Part shown: piece after piece, positions 1 through 7,371 of the stretch
Layout of the letters: each line of letters begins with the position of its first letter
How positions within the stretch are numbered: the stretch's first letter is position 1
Translations under genes and position numbers: made by a program
The notes under the pieces: generated by a model
What the model was told of the DNA's origin: nothing
Database searches by the model: none
What the model saw: the letters and a program-made list of their open reading frames with translations, nothing else
Origin: DASVUS01 sp036388675
Lineage (GTDB): Bacteria > Armatimonadota > Abditibacteriia > Abditibacteriales > Abditibacteriaceae
Length of the DNA stretch: 64,000 nt
Reading direction: 5' to 3'
NCBI GenBank assembly: GCA_036388675.1
Contig: DASVRI010000033.1
Location: 298,306 to 362,305 of the forward strand

Positions 1-996
1 CACGCTGCACATCCCGAGTACTCGACCGAGTGGTGGTATTACACCGGGCATTTACAGGCGCGCAGCGGGCGTCGCTTTGGTTATGAACTGACGTTCTTTC
101 GCCAGGCGCTCACGCCGCAAATCATGCAGCGCGCCTCGAGATGGGCAACACGCGACATCATCTTCGCGCACTTTGCCATCACCGATGAAAGCGGCCAGCG
201 CTTCTTTCCAACCGACCGCATCGCGCGCGCCGCAGCCGGTGTAGCCGGAGCGCAAACGCAAAAACCGCAGGTCTGGATCGGCGACTGGGATGTGCAATTT
301 CGCGGCAAGACACAAACACTGCGCGCCGCAGCAAGGAGCAAAGACGGCACGCACCTGGGTATTGAACTCACACAAACAACACAGAAGCCGCCCGTCATTC
401 ACGGCATCAACGGCGTGTCGCAAAAAGCGGCGGGGCGCGGGCAGGCTTCGCACTATTATTCGTTTACGAGGTTGAGTACTCGCGGCACACTTCGGCTCGG
501 CGACGAACGCTTCGATGTCGTGGGGCAAAGCTGGTTCGATCACGAATTCGGTTCGAATCAGCTCGCGCCGGGTCAAGTCGGATGGGATTGGTTCTCGCTG
601 CAACTGGATGACGGTCGCGAATTGATGCTCTATCGAATGCGCTTGCGTAACGGCTGCACCGATCCATATTCGTCCGGCACCATAGTTGAGAAAAATGGGA
701 GTTCGCGCCATCTCAAAGTCAACGATTACCGCATCGAGCCGCTGGCAACATGGCGCAGCGCGGATACAAAGGCGACCTACCCCACGAGCTGGCGACTTTC
801 GCTGCCGCGTGAAAATATCAGCCTCGAAGTCGAAGCGACGCTACCCAATCAGGAGTTCGTGGCGCGCCAATCAATTGGCATTTCCTACTGGGAAGGCAGC
901 GTGCGAGTACTCGGAACGCAACGAGACAAGCCAATTAGAGGTCAGGGCTACGTTGAACTCACCGGCTACGACAAGCCCTTCAGCAAAACTTTTTAA
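1..996 (+). CDS. CrtC/AttH-like lipocalin-fold protein (5'-truncated)
   Basis: The reading frame is open from the first base of the window, so the true start lies to the left. The visible part is about 331 residues. The early motif EWWYYTGHL followed by GYELTFFR, and later SWFDHEFGSNQL with VGWDWFSLQLDDGREL, are signatures of the CrtC (carotenoid 1,2-hydratase) / AttH / COG5621 family. Such proteins are lipocalin-like double barrels, often exported, and many annotated as predicted secreted hydrolases have no proven reaction. No carotenoid genes are visible nearby, so hydratase activity is not supported. The gene carries three copies of GAGTACTC. It lies 47 bp ahead of the disulfide reductase, possibly in one transcript. 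The family assignment is firm; the function is not. Confidence 0.8.
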   Translation, partial: HAAHPEYSTEWWYYTGHLQARSGRRFGYELTFFRQALTPQIMQRASRWATRDIIFAHFAITDESGQRFFPTDRIARAAAGVAGAQTQKPQVWIGDWDVQFRGKTQTLRAAARSKDGTHLGIELTQTTQKPPVIHGINGVSQKAAGRGQASHYYSFTRLSTRGTLRLGDERFDVVGQSWFDHEFGSNQLAPGQVGWDWFSLQLDDGRELMLYRMRLRNGCTDPYSSGTIVEKNGSSRHLKVNDYRIEPLATWRSADTKATYPTSWRLSLPRENISLEVEATLPNQEFVARQSIGISYWEGSVRVLGTQRDKPIRGQGYVELTGYDKPFSKTF

Positions 997-1043
997 GCGG
1001 CACCAAAGACCGCGTTTAGAGCGGCTCTGATAAACATATCCTC

Positions 1044-2474
1044 ATGAGTGAAATTTACGATGTCGCCGTGATCGGCGGCGGGACGGCGGGCCTGGTGTCG
1101 GGCGTTTTGGCAAAGAGTCTTGGCGCAAAAACTGTGCTGATCGAAAAAGCCCGCATTGGCGGCGAGTGCCTGTGGACGGGCTGCGTGCCGTCCAAAGCGC
1201 TTATCAAGTCGGCGCGCGTTTTCGACACGGTGAAGCGTGCCCAAGAGTTTGGTGTTCATGTCGAGAAGCCGCGCCTGATTTGGAGCGCCGTTAAACTGCG
1301 CATCGCCGATGTGCGCGACGAAATCAAAGCGCTTGAACGTCGTGAACTCGACCGCAGCGGCCTCGAAATTATCCATGGCACAGCACGCTTCCAAAACACG
1401 GAAACATTGCTGGTGCAAACCCGCAGCGGTGAACAAACCGTCACGGCGCGTAAGTTCATCATGGCCTGCGGCACAAAGGCGCGCCTTCCCGACATCGAAG
1501 GATTAGCGAGCGTCGATTATCTCTCGCACGAAAATGTTTTCGACCTGCCGTCGCTGCCCCGCTCAATGACCATAATTGGCGGCGGCCCTATCGCGTGCGA
1601 GATGGCGCAGGCTTTCGCGCGCTTCGGTAGCAAAGTCACGGTGCTGCAAAAAGCGCATCGCCTGCTGACCAAAGAAGATTCCGAAATCTCTGTTACAGCA
1701 CAACGAGTACTCGAACAGGAAGGAGTGTCGATTCACCTCGGGGCTGAGGTGCAGCGCGTCGGTATGGGCGAGGACGATAAGCAATATGTCGATTGGCGTG
1801 ATGCCGCCGGTTCGCCGCAAAAGACGACCTCCAGCCGCCTGCTTGTCGCGACGGGCAAAACCGTAGAACTGGCGGAGTTGAACCCGGACGCTGCGGGCAT
1901 TGAATGGAACGACAGGGGCATTGTCGTGGATAAGTATCTGCGCACCACGGCGCGCAACGTCTGGGCGTGCGGCGATGTAACGGGCCAGTATTTATTCACG
2001 CACGTAGCGGAGTATCAGGCTAAAATCGCAGCGCAAAACGCGCTACTACCGTTGAAGGCCAGAGCCGACTATCGCGTTGTTCCGTGGACGACGTTTACCG
2101 ATCCGGAGATCTCTCATCTGGGGCTAACCGAAGACGAAGCGCGACACAAGCATGGCAACATCAAAGTCTATCGCGCGCATTTCAAGGAACTCGACCGCGC
2201 CATCATCGAAGGCGAAACGAGCGGTTTCATTAAAGTCGTGACGACCGGCAGCGGACGCATTGTCGGGGTTCACATCATTGGAGCATCAGCGGGAGAAACC
2301 ATTCACAGCTTTGTGCCGGCGTTGCGCGACGGTGCGCTGATTCAGGAGTTCGCCGAATCAATTTTCGTTTATCCCACGCTTTCCGAAATCGGACACCGCG
2401 CCGGCAACGAATATTACAAAGAAGCGCTGCAATCGCCGACGGCGCGCTGGCTGCTGCAGAAGGTGTTGCGCTAA
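1044..2474 (+). CDS. FAD-dependent pyridine nucleotide-disulfide oxidoreductase (mercuric reductase/lipoamide dehydrogenase-like)
   Basis: A 476-residue class I disulfide oxidoreductase. The N-terminal FAD-binding motif GGGTAG (about residues 11-16) is followed by the redox-active disulfide in GGECLWTGCVPSKAL, a CX4C pair near residues 42-47. A second Rossmann motif IIGGGPIACEMA (about 177-188) binds NAD(P)H. ACGDVTG near 310 closes the FAD site, and the C-terminal dimerisation domain carries an HP-less variant (VYPTLSEI). No N-terminal heavy-metal domain or C-terminal Cys pair is present, so mercuric reductase activity is unlikely. There are no 2-oxoacid dehydrogenase genes nearby. Such orphan paralogues often lie next to DedA/TVP38 proteins, as here, where the two genes converge. 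The substrate is unknown. Confidence 0.85.
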   Translation: MSEIYDVAVIGGGTAGLVSGVLAKSLGAKTVLIEKARIGGECLWTGCVPSKALIKSARVFDTVKRAQEFGVHVEKPRLIWSAVKLRIADVRDEIKALERRELDRSGLEIIHGTARFQNTETLLVQTRSGEQTVTARKFIMACGTKARLPDIEGLASVDYLSHENVFDLPSLPRSMTIIGGGPIACEMAQAFARFGSKVTVLQKAHRLLTKEDSEISVTAQRVLEQEGVSIHLGAEVQRVGMGEDDKQYVDWRDAAGSPQKTTSSRLLVATGKTVELAELNPDAAGIEWNDRGIVVDKYLRTTARNVWACGDVTGQYLFTHVAEYQAKIAAQNALLPLKARADYRVVPWTTFTDPEISHLGLTEDEARHKHGNIKVYRAHFKELDRAIIEGETSGFIKVVTTGSGRIVGVHIIGASAGETIHSFVPALRDGALIQEFAESIFVYPTLSEIGHRAGNEYYKEALQSPTARWLLQKVLR

Positions 2475-2487
2475 CGGCTGCGGAGGT

Positions 2488-3177
2488 TTAATCTGCGGGT
2501 GCTGTGCCGGTGGCAGTGGTGTTCTTTGTTTCTGCCAACGCGGGTTGAGTACTCGTTGCATCGGTAATCAGGGCTTTGGCGCGCCGCGCGCGATACACAT
2601 TCCAGGCAATAAAGGCGACCGTACACACTGTTCCCAGAATAAACGCACCACCAATCATTTCTTGAAACCAGGGCGAATCGATGGTCTTGCGTCCGACCAG
2701 GTGTGCGGCCAGGCCAAAGCCAAGGACGGTAACAGCCACACCCGCAGCATTCAGCACAGCAAACGTTATCCACGGTACATCGGCCAGACCGGCGCCGACA
2801 CCGACCCAGCGCCCGACAATCGGTAAAAAGCGACCGAGCGTAATGGCCAGGATGCCGCGCCGGCGAACTTCCGTTTCCGCCTTTTCCATGCATTCGGCGA
2901 GCTTAGGGAAATGTCTCTTAATTTTGTTCATTAAGGGGCGACGGCCGACGGCTGCCACCCAGTACAACGCGTGATCCACAGCCGAGAGCAACACAAAACC
3001 ACACATCATCAGCAGTGGAACGTTAAGCCCCGCTTTTCCGGCCAGCAGCATCAGGAATATCCACGGCCACGGCACGCCGCCGGGATCGAGCAGCAAGGCC
3101 GGCACAACAGCGCCGTAGCCATAACGCTCCGTCCAATAGAGCGCACTGTCCTTAGCCCATTCCAACGTATGTTCCAT
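2488..3177 (-). CDS. DedA family (SNARE-associated) membrane protein
   Basis: A 229-residue integral membrane protein. An N-terminal amphipathic stretch (WAKDSALYWTERYGYGAVVPALLLDPGGVPWPWIF) leads into several hydrophobic helices. The DedA/VTT core motif is GRFLPIVGRWVGVGAGLADVPW (about residues 110-132), with the conserved Gly/Arg/Pro pattern. A hydrophilic tail rich in Thr and Ala follows the last helix. Family members act as lipid scramblases or undecaprenyl-phosphate flippases and support envelope integrity and proton-motive force. Which of these roles applies here cannot be told. AGGA lies 6 nt before the ATG. The gene converges on the upstream disulfide reductase with only 13 bp between stop codons. 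Confidence 0.85.
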   Translation of the reverse strand: MEHTLEWAKDSALYWTERYGYGAVVPALLLDPGGVPWPWIFLMLLAGKAGLNVPLLMMCGFVLLSAVDHALYWVAAVGRRPLMNKIKRHFPKLAECMEKAETEVRRRGILAITLGRFLPIVGRWVGVGAGLADVPWITFAVLNAAGVAVTVLGFGLAAHLVGRKTIDSPWFQEMIGGAFILGTVCTVAFIAWNVYRARRAKALITDATSTQPALAETKNTTATGTAPAD

Positions 3178-3213
3178 TGTTGTCCTGTTGCCCGCAAAGA
3201 CTCGAAATCGTCC

Positions 3214-4515
3214 TTATTCCATCTGCATTGAGGCAGCATGCCACTTCTTGACCTGACGCACCACGTTGCTGGCCCACTGGCGCGATGTTTTAACCGTGTC
3301 ATTCACCCAGATGCAGCATGGCTCCTCGCGATGCACACGCAGCCAGCGATCGAGAATCATCATCTCGTCCAGCTCGGTTTTTGCCGTGAACGGCCATTCC
3401 TGTTGCGCAGGCGCTTGCGCAGGCGCGGAATATACTTCCAGTGTTGTGCGTTTAAGCAAGGCTTCATCGGCAGCCCAATCGCGCACAAGAAGGTTGCGAC
3501 GCACTACGCCGCTATGCACCAGAAGTATGCTGACCGCTTTATCCGCCGCCGGTTGCGCGATCACCACATTATGTTCGCGGCGCATGCGCTGTAAACGCTG
3601 TAAACGCGTCGCAACGGCTTCAATCGCGGCCAACTGCTCGCGCAACTGTACCGCTTCTTCAAAGCGCCACTCGTCCGACAGGCGCTGCATACGAGCGCGC
3701 AAAGCATCCAACTGCGGTGCCTGTCCGGTTTGCAACAACAACAGCAGGTCGTTGCACAGCTTCGAGTACTCGTCTTGTGGCGTCGTGCCCACACACGGCC
3801 CACAGCAACGCCCGATTTCATGATAGAAGCAGGCGCGGCCATTGGGGTCGGGACGAATGGTGCCTTCACACGAACGCAACGGAAACAATGATCGCACGGC
3901 TTCAAACGTCCAGGAAGCAACGCGCGGCGACGTGAACGGCCCCAGATAAAGTCCGGTCAACTCCCCCACATGAGGCGCGCGTTCGATGGGCAAGTGATCG
4001 AAAGACTGCATCGGCACAACCGGCGCGCGTTGCTTGTTTGTCGCGCCTTCGACGCTGCCATCTTCCAAAGGTTCGGCGCGTGTAAGAGTCAGGCGTGGAA
4101 ATGCCTCATCCGACAGCAGCAAATACGGATAGACAACAAAGCGCTTGTGCTGGCGGTTGAGGATGGGCAGGCGCTCGGCGATAAGGCGTCGTTCCACCAG
4201 CAGGGCTTCGAGTTCCGAGCCGCACTCCTGCCATTCCATGCGCTTGATTTCGGCCAGCAAGCGTCGCAGCTTGGGCGGGCGTCGAGTACTCGTTTCGGCA
4301 AAGTAAGAGCGCACACGTTCGCGCAGGCACTTGGCCTTGCCGATATAAAGCAAGCGGTCGTCAAAGCCGTAAAAGAAATAAACGCCGGGCGTGCGAGGCA
4401 GGGTGCGCGCCACATCCTTGAGCTTGCGACGGCGACGCGTGTCGGTTTTGCCCTCGAAAGGGTGACGAACTCGGTGCCCTGTTCCAAAGGCGTGTAACGG
4501 CGAAACTTTCGGCAT
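3214..4515 (-). CDS. UvrC-like/Cho-like GIY-YIG nuclease
   Basis: A 433-residue protein with a GIY-YIG nuclease domain at about residues 38-120: PGVYFFYGF, LLYIGKAKCLRERV, and the catalytic Glu in SELEALLVERRLI. After a middle region comes a Cys cluster (CFYHEIGRCCGPCVG) typical of UvrC, then a UVR-like helix (DEWRFEEAVQLREQL, about 290) for UvrB contact. The C-terminal RNase H-like and helix-hairpin-helix domains of full UvrC (about 600 residues) are missing. It therefore resembles Cho, or the short UvrC paralogues that make only the 3' incision. A role in nucleotide excision repair or another nick-making process is inferred. The ATG is preceded by TAAAAT and exactly 7 nt, without a Shine-Dalgarno sequence. 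Confidence 0.85.
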   Translation of the reverse strand: MPKVSPLHAFGTGHRVRHPFEGKTDTRRRRKLKDVARTLPRTPGVYFFYGFDDRLLYIGKAKCLRERVRSYFAETSTRRPPKLRRLLAEIKRMEWQECGSELEALLVERRLIAERLPILNRQHKRFVVYPYLLLSDEAFPRLTLTRAEPLEDGSVEGATNKQRAPVVPMQSFDHLPIERAPHVGELTGLYLGPFTSPRVASWTFEAVRSLFPLRSCEGTIRPDPNGRACFYHEIGRCCGPCVGTTPQDEYSKLCNDLLLLLQTGQAPQLDALRARMQRLSDEWRFEEAVQLREQLAAIEAVATRLQRLQRMRREHNVVIAQPAADKAVSILLVHSGVVRRNLLVRDWAADEALLKRTTLEVYSAPAQAPAQQEWPFTAKTELDEMMILDRWLRVHREEPCCIWVNDTVKTSRQWASNVVRQVKKWHAASMQME

Positions 4516-4522
4516 TAGGAAG

Positions 4523-4528
4523 ATTTTA
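4523..4528 (-). promoter_or_regulatory. -10 box TAAAAT, leaderless start of the UvrC-like gene
   Basis: On the minus strand TAAAAT is followed by 7 nt and the ATG at 4515. A transcript starting the usual 6-8 nt downstream of this box would begin at the start codon. Confidence 0.5.
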
Positions 4529-4604
4529 ACAAAACAGAAAAACTGTTAGGAAAATCTGGCCCGTCTCACCATGGCAATTGCATTAGGCATTTTGGTTAAA
4601 CAAC

Positions 4605-4739
4605 CCCGCCCCGCAAGGAGCGGGCTGAAGGCAGAAGATCGCTGAAGCGGCCTCAACCCCGAGCCGCAGCCCCCTTGTGCGCCAACAGCAGCCCCGTTCA
4701 GGGGCTTTTTCGGCATCAGCCCGCTCCTTGCGGGGCGGG
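4605..4739. repeat. 24-bp perfect inverted repeat flanking about 87 bp
   Basis: The arm at 4605-4628 is the exact reverse complement of 4716-4739. Each arm holds the core GCAAGGAGCGGGC or its complement. The interior holds a second GC-rich hairpin (about 4691-4705, CCCC...GGGG followed by a T-run). This could be a REP/MITE-like element or a double terminator for the UvrC-like gene region. No open reading frame lies inside. The rest of the 4516-4981 spacer holds only the promoter listed separately. Confidence 0.75.
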
Positions 4740-4875
4740 TGAATTCCATGTCCGATTTCTCATGCGATTGCTCTGCCCATCCCACCCGGTTTGGTTGCTG
4801 CGAAGGCGCTCTCAAAACGTCAAAACGCCCTCTTCAACCTTCTTTCCATATGTAACATGTTGGAAACAAATTCTG

Positions 4876-4884
4876 TGCTACAAT
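4876..4884 (+). promoter_or_regulatory. Extended -10 promoter for the leader-peptide gene
   Basis: TGC followed by TACAAT forms an extended -10 element about 98 bp before the start at 4982. There is no good -35 hexamer at 17 bp, which is common for extended -10 promoters. It gives a long AT-rich leader ending in an AGAGGGAG ribosome binding site. Confidence 0.4.
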
Positions 4885-4981
4885 GTTCTTGCTGCTAGTA
4901 GCGCAAGGCAGCGAAGAGCGGTTTTCACACTGCGCTAACGATTTCATACAGACGTAATTCTTAAAGAGGGAGATGAATTCT

Positions 4982-5197
4982 ATGTCAACAACAGCATCGA
5001 AGAAGACCTACTCTGCACCCGATCTCACGGTGTACGGTAGCATGAAACAGATGACGCAGGATGCCAACCGAAACGGCAACGGAACCGGCAATCACATCGG
5101 CGATCCCGGCACGCCCGGCTCTTGCCATGGCGGCTACAACCACCAATATAAGCACCACAACCTGAGCTATGCTCTGGGCTGCCAGGAACAAGTTTAA
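4982..5197 (+). CDS. Lasso-type RiPP leader peptide-containing protein
   Basis: A 71-residue peptide. The start at 4982 is preferred over the in-frame ATG at 4973 because AGGGAG sits at a normal distance only from 4982. The N-terminal part KKTYSAPDLTVYGSMKQMTQ carries the Y-x2-P-x-L-x3-G-x5-T leader signature that PqqD-like RRE proteins (lasso B1) bind. The rest is Asn/Gly-rich, then His-rich (CHGGYNHQYKHHNL) with two Cys. If the conserved Thr is position -2, the core has no Asp/Glu at positions 7-9, so a canonical lasso macrolactam is not supported. An HPr-kinase-like gene follows after 50 bp, as in paeninodin-type clusters. No cyclase, protease or PqqD-like gene is in the window. The product is unknown; metal binding through the His/Cys tail is speculation. 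Confidence 0.7.
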   Translation: MSTTASKKTYSAPDLTVYGSMKQMTQDANRNGNGTGNHIGDPGTPGSCHGGYNHQYKHHNLSYALGCQEQV

Positions 5198-5247
5198 GCG
5201 TCACATTCCTGACACAAGCCCTTTAAGTCGTTCTTGCAGCGAAAGTA

Positions 5248-6270
5248 TTGAGTGTGTTTTCCTACATCGCATACGGCCTCGGCGTTTGTTCCGAGATAGC
5301 TCTGCCCGAATTGACGGCAGCTCAAACCGGGACAGATGTCGTGCTGCGATGTGAGCGTTTAGACTGGAGTGTCTCAAGCGAGCCAAACCCGGAGGATTGG
5401 GTTTGGCTCAGTCGTAGCAGGGCGCGTTTGTTCTGGCCGGGAGCGGGACAGGTTGAAGTTCGGGATGGCAAAGAGATCGTGGTGGACATAGCGCCCGGTG
5501 CCGAGGAGCGCCTGCTGCGCTTGTTCGTGCTGGGGCCGGTATTCTCGATTCTGCTACAGCAACGCGGTTTATTAGTTCTACATGCCAGTGCAGTCTCTGT
5601 GGGAGGCGGCGCTGTCGCGTTCCTGGGTGCGTCGGGCTGGGGCAAATCGACTACGGCGGCGTCTCTCCATGCGCTGGGACACAGCCTTGTCGCGGATGAC
5701 AATGTGGCCATCGCCCTGCACGACAAAGACAATTCCGGTGCGGAGCGAACCGGCAATAACCGCGCAGTGGTGCTGCCGGCGTTTCCTCAAATCAAGCTAT
5801 GGCCCGATTCCGCCCTGGCGCTGCGCGACTCGGTTGATGACCTGCCGCGGCTGCACCCCGAGATGGACAAGCGCGCCTGGCGTGCGGCCAATAATTTCGA
5901 GTCATCGCCACTGCCACTGCGGCGTATTTACGTGCTGCACGGCAGCTTCGATGACAACGCTGTTGCAGCAAGCTCTCAATCTTTCGAGCCGGGCATCACG
6001 CTGTTGCGACCGCGCGACGCGTGTATCGAACTCGTGAAACATACCTACTGCACGCCTTTGGTAGGCGGCCCCGGCGGCAATGGAATGGCGACCTCGCATT
6101 TTTCACAGTGCGCCGACCTGGCCCACAAAGTCCCCGTCTGCCGCTTGCGCTCTCGCCACGCGACCGAAGGCTTGGCTGCCCTGCCTCGCCTGGCAGACCT
6201 CATCTTGAACGATCTGAAAAGCGCTCATGAGCAGGCTGCGGATGCGCAGTCCGCTCACCACACCCATTAG
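5248..6270 (+). CDS. HPr-kinase-like (PadeC-type) protein
   Basis: A 340-residue protein with a P-loop GASGWGKST (about residues 126-134) and the acidic motif SLVADDNVAI (about 147-156), arranged as in the HPr kinase/phosphorylase fold. The N-terminal 110 residues match the small-domain region of HPrK-like RiPP tailoring proteins, not HprK itself. The HprK signature loop and the sugar-PTS context are absent. In paeninodin-type lasso clusters the homologous enzyme phosphorylates the precursor. The neighbouring leader peptide makes that the best guess. The start is TTG at 5248 with a weak ribosome binding site; GTG at 5254 is possible. Its high-GC composition matches native genes. Confidence 0.7.
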   Translation: MSVFSYIAYGLGVCSEIALPELTAAQTGTDVVLRCERLDWSVSSEPNPEDWVWLSRSRARLFWPGAGQVEVRDGKEIVVDIAPGAEERLLRLFVLGPVFSILLQQRGLLVLHASAVSVGGGAVAFLGASGWGKSTTAASLHALGHSLVADDNVAIALHDKDNSGAERTGNNRAVVLPAFPQIKLWPDSALALRDSVDDLPRLHPEMDKRAWRAANNFESSPLPLRRIYVLHGSFDDNAVAASSQSFEPGITLLRPRDACIELVKHTYCTPLVGGPGGNGMATSHFSQCADLAHKVPVCRLRSRHATEGLAALPRLADLILNDLKSAHEQAADAQSAHHTH

Positions 6271-6402
6271 AGAGAATTCAGCACCTGGCATGTTGCATGA
6301 CTCTTGAATAAGTCGCTGGTCGCACTATGCTGGCCACGAAAAGGCGCAAAAAGCAGAAAGGTCTGGCAGTTAACGACTTGAAGGCTGCACATGATCGCCC
6401 CG

Positions 6403-6469
6403 GAACCCCAAGTGTGAGAGCGGGGCTAAGGCACTACGGAGTTCAGCCCCGCGCTCACGCTTGGGGTTC
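6403..6469. repeat. 25-bp imperfect inverted repeat (large hairpin)
   Basis: The segments 6403-6427 and 6445-6469 are reverse complements with two mismatches around a 17-nt loop. They carry GAACCCCAAG at the outer end and GCGGGGCT at the inner end. The surrounding 6271-6681 spacer also has an imperfect direct repeat (CTCTTG-ATAAGTC near 6301 and CTCTTGCATAAGTC near 6477) and a GTGAAGCGC/GCGCTTC hairpin near 6582. No gene is visible. The layout resembles the remains of a small non-coding mobile element. Confidence 0.6.
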
Positions 6470-6681
6470 TGTAGACCTCTTGCATAAGTCTTGGCGACGG
6501 CTGTTTTCCCCAACCGCAAGCGTGAGGAAGTGGACGGCTTCAGCGGTCTTGTTCTCATCACAGCCCGCTCAGCCCAACGTGAAGCGCCAATGCGCTTCCC
6601 TCACGGGCGCCCAACGTTCACGGGCGGCGCACGGTTGGTAGCAACCTGGGTTTACTTTATTGTTGTGGATGCCGTTTGCGT

Positions 6682-7338
6682 TTAGTCCAGCATTTCACCT
6701 AAGTCCTGGCGCGCGGCGTAGCACAGAGCAAGACCCAGTGCGTCGGCCACGTCGGGCGGATTCGGAGCCGTGGCCAGCTTGAGGCGAGTACGCACGGCCT
6801 GCTGCATCGCCGATTTGGTGGCGTGACCGTTGCCGGCTACCACTTGCTTGACCTCGTTGGGCGTGAAGGAGTGAACCGCTGCCCCGGATTGTTGCGCCGC
6901 CAGCACGAGTACTCCACGCGCCTGCGCCAACAGCAGTGCGCTACGCGGATGGGCATAAGTCGAAAACAACTCCTCCACCACCACGACATCGGGCTTGTAT
7001 TCGCGCAGCACATCCGCCAAGGCATCGTGCAGCGTTTGCAGTCGTAACGGCAGTGAGTCGGCGGCTTTGGCTTTGAGCACGCCGCCTTCGAGCAAGCGCA
7101 AGGCGGACGTGGTGGCACAACGCACAGGGCCGCGAGAGCTTTGCGCTCTGTCGGACGGCTTCGCCACTTCGATGACGCCGTAGCCTGTCGTATGAAGTCC
7201 GGGATCGACGCCGAGAATGCAGCGCGCGAAGGCAGCGCCGTGCAAACGCTGCACGCGGCGCAGCGCTGAACCCGAAGCGTGCAGCGCACGCCCACGAGGC
7301 CGGCTGCCGGGAGTCGGGAACGCCTGTGTTTTCAGCAT
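6682..7338 (-). CDS. ruvC: Crossover junction endodeoxyribonuclease RuvC
   Basis: A Holliday-junction resolvase. GVDPG (first catalytic Asp), VVVVEELF (Glu), and the C-terminal PPDVADALGLALCYA (acidic residues) are in RuvC order and spacing. The frame gives 218 residues, longer than the usual 160-180. The first 40 residues before CILGVDPG have no counterpart in the family, and a 20-residue insert follows GVIEV. An internal start is therefore possible, but no ribosome binding site decides it. ruvA/ruvB are not adjacent. The gene carries one GAGTACTC copy, and another lies just upstream at 7350. Confidence 0.9.
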   Translation of the reverse strand: MLKTQAFPTPGSRPRGRALHASGSALRRVQRLHGAAFARCILGVDPGLHTTGYGVIEVAKPSDRAQSSRGPVRCATTSALRLLEGGVLKAKAADSLPLRLQTLHDALADVLREYKPDVVVVEELFSTYAHPRSALLLAQARGVLVLAAQQSGAAVHSFTPNEVKQVVAGNGHATKSAMQQAVRTRLKLATAPNPPDVADALGLALCYAARQDLGEMLD

Positions 7339-7371
7339 CGCAGGGCTTTGAGTACTCGCTTCAACAGCAAG

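Noticed and set aside
546..560. GGTTCGAATC, a T-loop-like sequence suggesting a tRNA
   Set aside because: It lies inside the CrtC/AttH-like coding sequence, and no acceptor or anticodon stem can be built around it. No other tRNA was found.
1044..2474. Mercuric reductase assignment
   Set aside because: No N-terminal metal-binding domain, no C-terminal Cys pair and no mer genes nearby; only the general disulfide reductase family is supported.
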